Below, in pieces: positions 1 to 7,654 of a DNA stretch of 64,000 nt. Under the pieces are notes generated by a model. The model was not told the DNA's origin, searched no databases, and worked only from the letters and a program-made list of their open reading frames with translations. The position numbers were made by a program, and so were the translations under genes. Position 1 is the first letter of the stretch; every line of letters begins with the position of its first letter. Source of the DNA: Streptomyces gardneri (lineage in GTDB: Bacteria; Actinomycetota; Actinomycetes; Streptomycetales; Streptomycetaceae); the NCBI RefSeq assembly GCF_006539185.1, contig NZ_BJMN01000011.1, positions 186,001-250,000 on the forward strand. The letters are read 5' to 3'.

Positions 1-76
1 CGACATCCACGGCAACACCATCCACGGCGGGTTCACCGGCATCCGCAAGGACGCGGGGGCGGGTGAGCCGGAGTGA
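1..76 (+). CDS. C-terminal end of an unidentified protein (partial)
   Basis: Only the last 24 codons are inside the window, read from base 2 to the TGA at 74-76. The tail reads IHGNTIHGGFTGIRKDAG and then an acidic end. The stop overlaps the GTG of the next gene (GTGA at 73-76), so this gene is almost certainly the upstream, translationally coupled member of the operon that follows. The Gly/His/Asn-rich tail resembles short glycine-rich repeats seen in actinobacterial signalling proteins, but too little is visible to assign a family. Confidence 0.6.
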   Translation, partial: DIHGNTIHGGFTGIRKDAGAGEPE

Positions 77-2448
77 GCGACGACCAGGACGACGGCGCCT
101 CCTCGCACGAACCGCATGAACGGAACGAACCGCACGAACGGCACGAACCGCGAGAGTCGCAGGAGTCACAGGAGGGGGGCCGCGGCTCGGGCGGCCGGGA
201 AGGCGCCGCCGACCGGGGGGAAGGCGCCGGGGAGCAGCCGCGCGAGGTGAGCGTCTTCGCGTCCGCCGACCGGAGCCCCCTCGGCGGCGACGGCGACACC
301 GGAGGCGCCGCCACGGCGCGCCGGGCCCTGCGGACCTGGGCGGCCGCCGAGGGCGACCGCCACACCACCTTCCTCGGCGACGGCACCCTCTTCGAGGGCA
401 ACCAGTTCTTCTCCGTGTTCGGCTCCGACCACTCCTCGCACTTCGTCCGGGGCCCCGTGCCGGCCGAGACGCTCGCCGACCTCGGGCGGGTGTACTGCGA
501 GATCGCCGGCTACCAGCAGATGAAGCAACGGCTCCGCGACCACCGGGTCCTCGTCCTCTGCGGCGAGCCCGGCAGCGGCCGCAAGGCCACCGCGCTCGCC
601 CTCCTCGACGAACTCACCGGCGGCAACGTCTTCCGCCTGGACCCGCGCCACGGCGTCGACGAGATCACCGAGGAGGCCCTCCAGGAACGCTGCGGCCACC
701 TCATGGAACTGCTCACCGAGGACGTCCGGACGGAGAGCGAGCCACGGCACTCCCGCTCCGGCCGGGCCGAGGGCGCCGGCTCCGCGCGCCGCCCCGCCAC
801 CCGCCTCTCCGAACTGCACCTGGACCGCTTCGGAGATCTGCTGCGCGGCCGGGACGCGTACGGCATCGTGCTCGTCGAGAGCGGCGAGCTCGCCGACCGG
901 ATGTTGCGCGGGCGGTACGGGACGTCCTGCGCGCCGCCGCCCGCCGACGAGGTCCTCCGGCGCCACCTGCGGGTCCGGCTGCGCGGCGAGCCGCCCGAGG
1001 CCCTCGCCGCCGCGTGGGAACTCGCCGAGCGCCCCGACGTCGTCAGGGCCGTCGGCCTGGAGGAACTGCGCCCGCGCGAGGCCGCCCGGTTCGCCGACCA
1101 CCTCGCCCGCCACTGGCGCGGCGAGGCGACGGACGAGCAACTCCTCGGCGAATGCGCCACCTTCGTGGCCTCCCAGGCACGCGAGTGGTTCTCCGGCGCC
1201 GACCGGCCCGGCACGCTCCCCGAGGCGCTCCCCGCGCTGAACACCGGGGCGTTCCGCATCGCCGTCGCCGTCTTCGACGGCTCCGCCTACAGTCTCGCCG
1301 CCGAGGCGGCCGAACTCCTCGCCTGGGAGCTCGCCGTCGCCCTCGACCCCGAACACGCCCCGGGGAGGCGTCTGTTCGGCACGCGCGCCGAGCACCGCCC
1401 GATGCGGGCGCGCGCCGTCCTGGAGGACGGCGAGCTGGACCTCGGTCCGGCGAAGGTACCGGTGCGGGCCGTCCGCTTCCAGGGCGAGGCGCTCGCCGGC
1501 GCCGTCCTCGGAGAGGTCTGGCACGGCTACCACAACGCCCGCGGCCCGGTCGCGCGTTGGCTGCGGTCACTCTGCGACGACCCGCGCGCGGAGGTGTGGG
1601 TGCGGGCCTCCGTCGCCGCCGGCGTGCTCTGCTCCTGGGACTGGATCCACGGCTTCCGCGAGCTGATCGTCCCCCTCGCCGTGACGGACGTACCCGTCGC
1701 CCGCCTGGCCGCCGCGACCGCGCTCGCCGAGTCCGCCCGCGACCCCCGGGTCAGGCCGGCCGTCGCCGCCGTGCTCAAGGACTGGGCGGTGTCCGAGGAC
1801 TCCACGCTCGTCGGGACCACCCTGCTGACCCACGGCTACGTCCTGGCCGCCGGGGGAGTGCCCGGCTCGCTCGAAGCCCTCGCGCGGGTCGTCCGGGCCC
1901 ACGAGGCCGCCGACGCCGAGGTGCTGGTGCTCGCCGCGTTCAGCGTGGCCCGGCTGCTCGCCTCCGGCGAACCCGAGACCGTGGTGCGGCGGCTTCACCT
2001 GTGGCTCGACGACGGGCGGCTCACCCTCGCCAACGTGGTCCACCTCGCCGTCATCCGCGCGCTGAGCACCCGGACCACCCACCTGTGGGGACTGCGGGAC
2101 GTGCCCGAGCTCGACCCGCACGCGGCCCGCCCGCTGCTCGTGGCGCTGCTCGCCACCCGGCCGGGCCTCGCGCCCGAGCTCGCCCGGCTGCTGCGGAACA
2201 CGCTCGCCACGGCGCGCGCGGGGTCGGCGGCCCTGGAGGCCCTCGGCGGTCTGCTCCGGCGGGCGGCCAAGGACGAGGAGGCGCTCGGCCACGTCTGCCG
2301 CTTCCTGCCGCTCCTCGCCGTGGACCGCCGCGACCGCGACCGCCTCAGGGGCCTGCTGAACGAACTGGTCCGGGACCGTGACCGGCCCCTGGACAGAGGC
2401 GCGGCGCGCCGCATGTGGGACGCCGTGACGGAAGGAGCGAACCGATGA
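73..2448 (+). CDS. P-loop NTPase with helical-repeat-like C-terminal half
   Basis: 791 residues. The first ~90 are low-complexity (His/Glu/Arg, then Gly) and probably disordered. A Walker A motif, GEPGSGRKAT, spans residues 164-173 after a hydrophobic strand (VLVLC), and YGIVLVE further on could be Walker B. From about residue 480 the protein is Leu/Ala-rich helix pairs resembling HEAT/ARM repeats. This fits a STAND- or AAA-like switch ATPase with a scaffold domain, but the exact family is not recognised. The GTG start overlaps the previous stop by 4 bases. The gene ends in an ATGA overlap with the next gene, so it belongs to the same operon as the vWA, tubulin-like and GTPase genes. A role as the sensing or loading ATPase of that system is inference. 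Confidence 0.6.
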   Translation: MSDDQDDGASSHEPHERNEPHERHEPRESQESQEGGRGSGGREGAADRGEGAGEQPREVSVFASADRSPLGGDGDTGGAATARRALRTWAAAEGDRHTTFLGDGTLFEGNQFFSVFGSDHSSHFVRGPVPAETLADLGRVYCEIAGYQQMKQRLRDHRVLVLCGEPGSGRKATALALLDELTGGNVFRLDPRHGVDEITEEALQERCGHLMELLTEDVRTESEPRHSRSGRAEGAGSARRPATRLSELHLDRFGDLLRGRDAYGIVLVESGELADRMLRGRYGTSCAPPPADEVLRRHLRVRLRGEPPEALAAAWELAERPDVVRAVGLEELRPREAARFADHLARHWRGEATDEQLLGECATFVASQAREWFSGADRPGTLPEALPALNTGAFRIAVAVFDGSAYSLAAEAAELLAWELAVALDPEHAPGRRLFGTRAEHRPMRARAVLEDGELDLGPAKVPVRAVRFQGEALAGAVLGEVWHGYHNARGPVARWLRSLCDDPRAEVWVRASVAAGVLCSWDWIHGFRELIVPLAVTDVPVARLAAATALAESARDPRVRPAVAAVLKDWAVSEDSTLVGTTLLTHGYVLAAGGVPGSLEALARVVRAHEAADAEVLVLAAFSVARLLASGEPETVVRRLHLWLDDGRLTLANVVHLAVIRALSTRTTHLWGLRDVPELDPHAARPLLVALLATRPGLAPELARLLRNTLATARAGSAALEALGGLLRRAAKDEEALGHVCRFLPLLAVDRRDRDRLRGLLNELVRDRDRPLDRGAARRMWDAVTEGANR

Positions 2449-4322
2449 GCGGGCCCGAGCAGAACAGACGCGCGCGACCCGACGAGCGGGCGCGGTGGGA
2501 CGACCGGGCGCCGGACGACCGGGCGCGACAGCGGTACGAGGAGTCCTCCGGGCGCGTGGGGGACGACCGGGAACGGCAGCAGTGGTCCGAGCGCGAGCAG
2601 CGGGAACGCGAGTGGGAGCGGCAGCGGCGGGACCGGTACGACGGTCAGGGCGAGGGGCGCGCGGGCGACCGGGGCCAGGGCCGGGACCGACAGCGTGAGC
2701 CGGGGATCGAGCAGGGGCGTGAACAGGGGCGTGAACAGCGGCAGGGGGGCGCACGGGTGCCGGAGGGCGGGGAACTGGACGCAGAACGGGGCAGGGAACA
2801 GGGCAGGGGCCGCGACGGGGGACGGGGCGAGGCGTGGGACGAGGTACGGGGTGAGGGACGGGACGGCGCGCGGGGCGGCGGCCGGGTGAGGGAGCAGTGG
2901 AGCCCCGAGGCCTCGGGGCGGCCGCGCGGACCGCTCCTCCGTGAGTACGCGCCCCCGTACCGCCGCCGGAGCGGGAGGGTCGCCGCCGTGCTCCTCTACC
3001 GCAACGGCGGGCATCGCGTGGCCTGGCCGGATCGCAACGAGGACGTGAACAAGCCGCTGATCGGCTCCCCGTACACCGTCTTCGAGGTCCAACTCGGCCG
3101 CAACGTCACGGAGTTCCGGCTCCAGCTGCCCGCCGCCGGGGACGGCGTCTTCTTCGAGGCCGTCGCCCGGGTCCAGTGGGTGGTGACCGATCCGCACCTC
3201 GTCGTCCAGGAACAGGTCGAGGACGTAGCCGAGTTGCTGCACGACGAGCTGCTCGACCGACTCCGCCGGCTGTCCCGGAGGTTCCGCATCACCGAGGCGC
3301 AGCGCGCCGACGAGGCGGTGCGGGACGAACTGAACGCCGGACGCTTCGTCCTCGGCCGGGACATCGGTCTGAAGACCCGCGTCCATGTCTTCATCGACCT
3401 CGACGACCAGGTGAAGGCCGAGGTCTACCGGCGCGACCGGGTCGGCGTGACGATGGAGGCCGACGCGCGCGAGGCCGAGGCGGAGCGCCGCAAGGACGCG
3501 GCCGAACGGGCCAGGATCGCCGACCGGGCCCGCGAGATCGAGGCCCTCTTCCGGCGCGGGGACCTCGCCCAGATCGCCCATCACATGGCGATGCACCCCG
3601 ACAAGCAGTGGGAGATCCGCACACAGCTCCAGCGGGAGCGGCGCGAAGGCCAGGAGGACTACCTCGCGGTCTTCAACCGCCTCCTCGACACCGGTGTCCT
3701 GGAACGGCACGACATCGGCGAGCAGATGTACCAGGTCCTCATGTACCTGCGGACGCAGACCAGCACCGTCGTCGGCGGCATCACCGACCACGTGCTCAAC
3801 CCCTCGGGCGGACCGGGGGGCGAGCGGGCGCGGCGCGCCCTGGAGGAGGGAACTCCGGAGCCGGTCCGACCGGACTGGGGCGACGAGTACGGGGAGCGCG
3901 CGGAGCGTACGGATCATGCGGAGCACGGGGAACGCACGGAGCGCGACGACGCCCCGCCCGACCGCCGCGTCTACGAACCGACCCGCGTCGAGTCCGGCTC
4001 CGACCGGGAGCGCGACCGGGAACGCGATCGGGAACGCGATCGGGAACGCGATAGGAACCGGGACGACCGGGAGAGGGTGCGGGAGCGGGAGGAGTTCCGG
4101 GAGAGGGACGGGGACGGCGAGGGCTACCGGTACGGGGACCGCGAGCGGGGCCCCGGCCGGCGGGACGCCGACCGTGACCGGTACGAGCGGGACGACCCGT
4201 ACGACCGGTTCGACCGCGACGACCCGTACGACCGCGGGGGCGCCGGCGGGACCCGCCGGTCCTCCGGGCCCGTGCGCCCCGGCCGCCCCAGCGAGGAGTT
4301 CGACGACTGGGAGGACGAGTGA
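2445..4322 (+). CDS. SPFH/band-7-like coiled protein with long charged disordered tails
   Basis: 625 residues from ATG 2445, chosen because it overlaps the previous TGA and has GAAGGAG at 2431-2437. Residues 1 to ~165 are Arg/Glu/Gly/Gln-rich and probably disordered. Residues ~175-330 form an alpha/beta region (FFEAVARVQWVVTDPHLVVQ, then DELNAGRFVLGRDIGLKTRV) that reads like a prohibitin/SPFH core. A long Arg/Ala/Glu-rich helix follows. The C-terminal ~150 residues are extremely Arg/Asp/Glu-rich, including tandem RDRE units. No transmembrane segment is visible, so any membrane association would be peripheral. SPFH proteins usually oligomerise into membrane scaffolds; assigning that role here is inference. 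Next to a PycTM-like membrane protein and a tubulin-like protein, it could be the scaffold of the complex. Confidence 0.5.
   Translation: MSGPEQNRRARPDERARWDDRAPDDRARQRYEESSGRVGDDRERQQWSEREQREREWERQRRDRYDGQGEGRAGDRGQGRDRQREPGIEQGREQGREQRQGGARVPEGGELDAERGREQGRGRDGGRGEAWDEVRGEGRDGARGGGRVREQWSPEASGRPRGPLLREYAPPYRRRSGRVAAVLLYRNGGHRVAWPDRNEDVNKPLIGSPYTVFEVQLGRNVTEFRLQLPAAGDGVFFEAVARVQWVVTDPHLVVQEQVEDVAELLHDELLDRLRRLSRRFRITEAQRADEAVRDELNAGRFVLGRDIGLKTRVHVFIDLDDQVKAEVYRRDRVGVTMEADAREAEAERRKDAAERARIADRAREIEALFRRGDLAQIAHHMAMHPDKQWEIRTQLQRERREGQEDYLAVFNRLLDTGVLERHDIGEQMYQVLMYLRTQTSTVVGGITDHVLNPSGGPGGERARRALEEGTPEPVRPDWGDEYGERAERTDHAEHGERTERDDAPPDRRVYEPTRVESGSDRERDRERDRERDRERDRNRDDRERVREREEFRERDGDGEGYRYGDRERGPGRRDADRDRYERDDPYDRFDRDDPYDRGGAGGTRRSSGPVRPGRPSEEFDDWEDE
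4011..4058 (+). repeat. 12-bp tandem repeat encoding RDRE units
   Basis: Four to five imperfect copies of a 12-bp unit (cgggaacgcgat type) run in tandem inside the coding region of the SPFH-like protein and encode successive Arg-Asp-Arg-Glu units. This is an in-frame coding repeat that could vary in copy number between strains. It is too short and spacer-free to be a CRISPR array. Confidence 0.8.
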
Positions 4323-4933
4323 CGACACCGGACCCCACGCCGACTCCGGCCCTGACGACACCGGACCTGACGCCGACTCCGGACCCGACGTCGGTCCCGG
4401 GTCCCTCGCCGGACCCGGGCCCCTCGCCGACCCCGCCCCGCGCGGACTCCGCCGCCGTCCCGGTGGCACCCGACGAGCTGCGGTTCATGGCCGAGCGGCT
4501 GCTCGCCACCGTCCGCGAGGACATCGGGCGGGCCGACACCAAGGCCGCGATCCTGCTCTCCGGCGCCCTCGCCTTCCTCGCCGTCGTGTTCTCCGGCGAC
4601 CGCGCCCCGATGCCCACGGCCGGTGTCGGGCTCGGCCTCCTGCTCGTGGCGGGCGCGCTGTGGACCGTCGGCGTCCTGATGCTCGTGTCGGTGGTCCTGC
4701 CCCGCACCCGCATAGGGGCGGAGCGCACACTCCTGCGCGACCTGGCGGCCGGCCCGTCCGAAGGCGAACTGCGCGAGCGGCTCGCCCCGCCCGGCGCGGA
4801 CGCCACCGGCTGGCTCCTCGAACAGGCCAGCGTGCACGGGCTCGTGCTCGCGGCGAAGTACCGGTGGCTGCGCCTGGGCGTGTCCGCGCTGGCGCTCGGC
4901 GCCCTCCTGGCCCTCCTCAGCGAACTGTGGTGA
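4319..4933 (+). CDS. Small membrane protein of the Pycsar TM effector (DUF5706, PycTM)-like type
   Basis: 204 residues from GTG 4319, in a GTGA overlap with the previous gene. Residues 1-45 are a Pro/Thr/Asp low-complexity leader. The sequence REDIGRADTKAAILLSGALA starts near residue 65. The D-x-K-A motif entering the first membrane helix is the hallmark of the DUF5706 membrane effectors of Pycsar phage defence. Two hydrophobic helices follow (about 75-90 and 97-122). Near the C-terminus the pattern LEQASVHGLVLAAKYRWLRL leads into a last helix (about 182-200), again as in DUF5706. Known PycTM proteins are activated by a cyclic pyrimidine nucleotide and damage the membrane. No cyclase gene is visible here, so activation by the neighbouring NTPase/GTPase components is the likelier model (inference). 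Confidence 0.7.
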   Translation: MTTPDPTPTPALTTPDLTPTPDPTSVPGPSPDPGPSPTPPRADSAAVPVAPDELRFMAERLLATVREDIGRADTKAAILLSGALAFLAVVFSGDRAPMPTAGVGLGLLLVAGALWTVGVLMLVSVVLPRTRIGAERTLLRDLAAGPSEGELRERLAPPGADATGWLLEQASVHGLVLAAKYRWLRLGVSALALGALLALLSELW

Positions 4934-7632
4934 GAGTGACGATGCAGTGGACGAACAAGGGGAGCGCCCTGCTCCTCGCCGGTGCGCTGCTCGCGCTCAC
5001 CGGCCCGCTCGCGACCGCCGGGACCTCCGGCGCGCCGCGGGGACCCCGAGCGGTCGCCGAGCCCGCCGAGGGCCCCGACCCGATCGACTTCGCCGTCGTC
5101 GTCGACCAGTCGAAGAGCCTGGCCGACAAGGACCTGGCGCGCGAGACGGAGGCGGCGGGGCTGCTCAGCCAGGGCGAGATATCCGAACGCTCCCGGGCGA
5201 CCGTCATCGGCTTCGGCAGCTCGGAGAAGGCCGGCCAGTCGCCCGTACGCGAGGTCTGCGCGCTCACCGTCGCCGACGCGGCGGGCCGTGAGCGGCTCAG
5301 CGACTGCGTCCAGCTCCTCAACAAGCGCGACGCGGCCCGGATGGGGCCGGGCACCGACTTCCCGGCGGCCATCCGCCAGGCCGTCACCCGCCTCACCCAG
5401 AAGAGCGCCACCGGCGGCGCGGCGGCGCACGCCCCCGCCAAGTACAAGGTCGTCTTCCTCCTGACCGACGGCAAACTCGACGTCTCCGACAGCCCCGAGT
5501 ACGGCACGGATCCCGTCAGCCGCCGCTCCAACGGCGAGCGGCGGCTCACCGAGGAACTCGCCCGCGCCCGGGCGGCCGGAGTCCAGATCTGGCCCCTCGG
5601 CTTCGGCACCGAGATCGACCGCGCCGCCCTCACGGCCATGGCCGAGGGCGGCTACCGGGGCACGTGCTCGGCGGTGCCGGGCTCCGCGCCCCACATGCGG
5701 GTCGTCGCGAGCTCCGCCGACCTCGACAAGGCGCTCCAGGAGACCTTCGCCGCCGCCCGCTGCGCGCGGATCTCGCACGGCACCGCAGGCAAGCCGCCCG
5801 CCGACCTGTCGGTCGTCATCCCGCCCATCGCCACCGACGGCTCCCTCACGGTCTCCAAGCACGACCCGAAGGTCCGCGTCACCTATTTCGACCCGGCGGG
5901 CCGCAAGGTCCCCACCCGGGGCGAGTTCGACGGCTCCACCTTCGAGGTCGGCGGGCAGGACGGACCGGTCGAGGCGCTACGCGTGAAGAACCCGCTGCCC
6001 GGCCGCTGGCGCGTGCACATCGAGGCGCCGGAGGGCCACCGCGACCGCGAGGTCGTCGTCCGGGCCATCTGGCAGGGCAGGCTCAGTTCCGACGTCACCC
6101 TGGACCCGGCCTCCCCGCGCCCCGGCGAGCAGGTCACCGTGGCCGTACGGATGCAGACCCGGCGCGGGGTGACCATCACCGACCCCCGTCAGCTCGCGGG
6201 GCTCGCGGTCACGGCCGAACTGCGCGGCGCGGGCTTCGCCCCCGTGACCTTCCGGCTCGCCGACGACGGGAAGGCCCCCGACCGCAGGGCGGGCGACGTC
6301 CGCTTCACCGGGACGCTCACCGTGCCCGCCGGCGCCACCGGCGACCTCCGGCTCACGACCCGCATGTCGGCGCCCGGCGTCACCTCCGACCGGCGGCCGC
6401 TGCACGCCCGCATCGCCCAGGGCACACCGCTCCTCACCGCCGGACTCGCCTTCGACCGGGCGACCGTGCACCCCGGCGGCACCGTCCGCGGCACCCTCGA
6501 CGTCACCAACAACGACGCGGGACCGCGCGCCCTGCGGCTCGCCGTGGAGAACCGGACGCCCGGCGCCGAGCTCACCGTCTCCCCGGCGACCGTCACCGCA
6601 CCGCCGGGCGGGAGCACGCGCATCCCCTTCACGGTGACCCTCGGCGGCGGCACGCCCCTCGGTGAACTGGGCGGCCGGATCGCGGTCGTGGACACCGGCG
6701 ACGGCGACCGCGTCCTCGACGACGACTTCCTCGACGTCCTCGTCGTGGCCCCGCCGACCTGGTGGGACCGCTGGTGGAAGGTCGTCGTCGGCGGAGCGGC
6801 GGTCCTCGCCGTCGTCGCCGCGCTCCTCATCGCGCATGCGGTGGTCAGGCACCGCCGCCGCGACCTCACCGGGGTCACGCTCGAACTCCGCGGGGACGGG
6901 CGCGTCCTCGACTCCCTCACCGTCCGCCGTGGCCAGAGCGTCCGCGGTTCCTTCCCCTTCACGGTCGACGACGCGGGCGGCGCGCCGCCCGCACTCCGCA
7001 GGGCCCGAGAGGGCTCCTCGTCCGGCGCCCACGTCCTGCGCCGCACGGGCACCGGCCAGCTGCTGCTGCGCCCCCGGGGCGGAGCGCGGGTGGCCCTGCG
7101 GCAGGGCGAGCCGGTCGGCCTCGACGCGTACGAACTCGTCGTACGGGGCGGGGGGACGGGCCGCGGCGGCAGGACGGACCGCGCCCGCAGCGACTCCGGA
7201 TACGACACCGACACCGATTCCGGTTTCGGCGTCGGGTACGGCTCCGGATACGGCTCCGGCTCCGCATACGGCTCGGGCGCGGGCGCCGGCTTCCGTACGG
7301 ACGACGGTCTCGGCCTCGGTTTCGGTGCGGACGACGACGGCTCCGGTTTCGGTACGGGCGACGGGAGCGGGTCCCGTACGGGCGAGGGTTCCGGATCCCG
7401 TACGGGCGACGGCTCCAGGTCCCGTACGCGTACCGACCAGGAAGCCCGCGTTCCGTGGCCGCGCCGGTTCGGGCGGCCCCGACGGTCCGGTCGCTCCGGC
7501 TCCGGAGCCGGCGACCCCACGACGACCGATCCCGGAGCCGGAGAGGGAGCCGGCAGCGGAACGAGCAGCGGAACAGGACGCAGTACGGGAACGGGCGGCA
7601 CGACCGCCGGGGACCCGGACCCCAACTTCTGA
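4930..7632 (+). CDS. Secreted, membrane-anchored von Willebrand factor A (vWA) protein
   Basis: About 900 residues. GTG 4930 overlaps the previous TGA (GTGA); GTG 4936 and ATG 4942 are alternatives that keep the signal peptide. A Lys/Arg-bearing N-terminus and the hydrophobic run SALLLAGALLALTG look like a signal peptide. The vWA domain covers about residues 50-280, with a complete MIDAS start D59-Q-S-K-S63, the Thr of GPGTDF, and LLTDGKLD. Beta-rich, probably Ig-like domains follow (~290-610). A single membrane helix lies at ~617-640 (VVVGGAAVLAVVAALLIAHA) before a basic stop. Beyond it are a small beta domain and a Gly/Ser/Thr tail with repeated SRTG-type units. The vWA domain is therefore outside the membrane and the tail inside. 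The gene sits between the PycTM-like and tubulin-like genes; it may sense or bind an extracellular ligand (inference). Confidence 0.8.
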   Translation: MRVTMQWTNKGSALLLAGALLALTGPLATAGTSGAPRGPRAVAEPAEGPDPIDFAVVVDQSKSLADKDLARETEAAGLLSQGEISERSRATVIGFGSSEKAGQSPVREVCALTVADAAGRERLSDCVQLLNKRDAARMGPGTDFPAAIRQAVTRLTQKSATGGAAAHAPAKYKVVFLLTDGKLDVSDSPEYGTDPVSRRSNGERRLTEELARARAAGVQIWPLGFGTEIDRAALTAMAEGGYRGTCSAVPGSAPHMRVVASSADLDKALQETFAAARCARISHGTAGKPPADLSVVIPPIATDGSLTVSKHDPKVRVTYFDPAGRKVPTRGEFDGSTFEVGGQDGPVEALRVKNPLPGRWRVHIEAPEGHRDREVVVRAIWQGRLSSDVTLDPASPRPGEQVTVAVRMQTRRGVTITDPRQLAGLAVTAELRGAGFAPVTFRLADDGKAPDRRAGDVRFTGTLTVPAGATGDLRLTTRMSAPGVTSDRRPLHARIAQGTPLLTAGLAFDRATVHPGGTVRGTLDVTNNDAGPRALRLAVENRTPGAELTVSPATVTAPPGGSTRIPFTVTLGGGTPLGELGGRIAVVDTGDGDRVLDDDFLDVLVVAPPTWWDRWWKVVVGGAAVLAVVAALLIAHAVVRHRRRDLTGVTLELRGDGRVLDSLTVRRGQSVRGSFPFTVDDAGGAPPALRRAREGSSSGAHVLRRTGTGQLLLRPRGGARVALRQGEPVGLDAYELVVRGGGTGRGGRTDRARSDSGYDTDTDSGFGVGYGSGYGSGSAYGSGAGAGFRTDDGLGLGFGADDDGSGFGTGDGSGSRTGEGSGSRTGDGSRSRTRTDQEARVPWPRRFGRPRRSGRSGSGAGDPTTTDPGAGEGAGSGTSSGTGRSTGTGGTTAGDPDPNF

Positions 7633-7654
7633 ACGGGCCCCCAAGGGAGACGAC

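Noticed and set aside
4011..4058. Regular repeats that might suggest a CRISPR array
   Set aside because: Units are 12 bp, contiguous without spacers and in frame inside a gene; the same holds for the repeats at 10838, 13951, 17240 and 30358.
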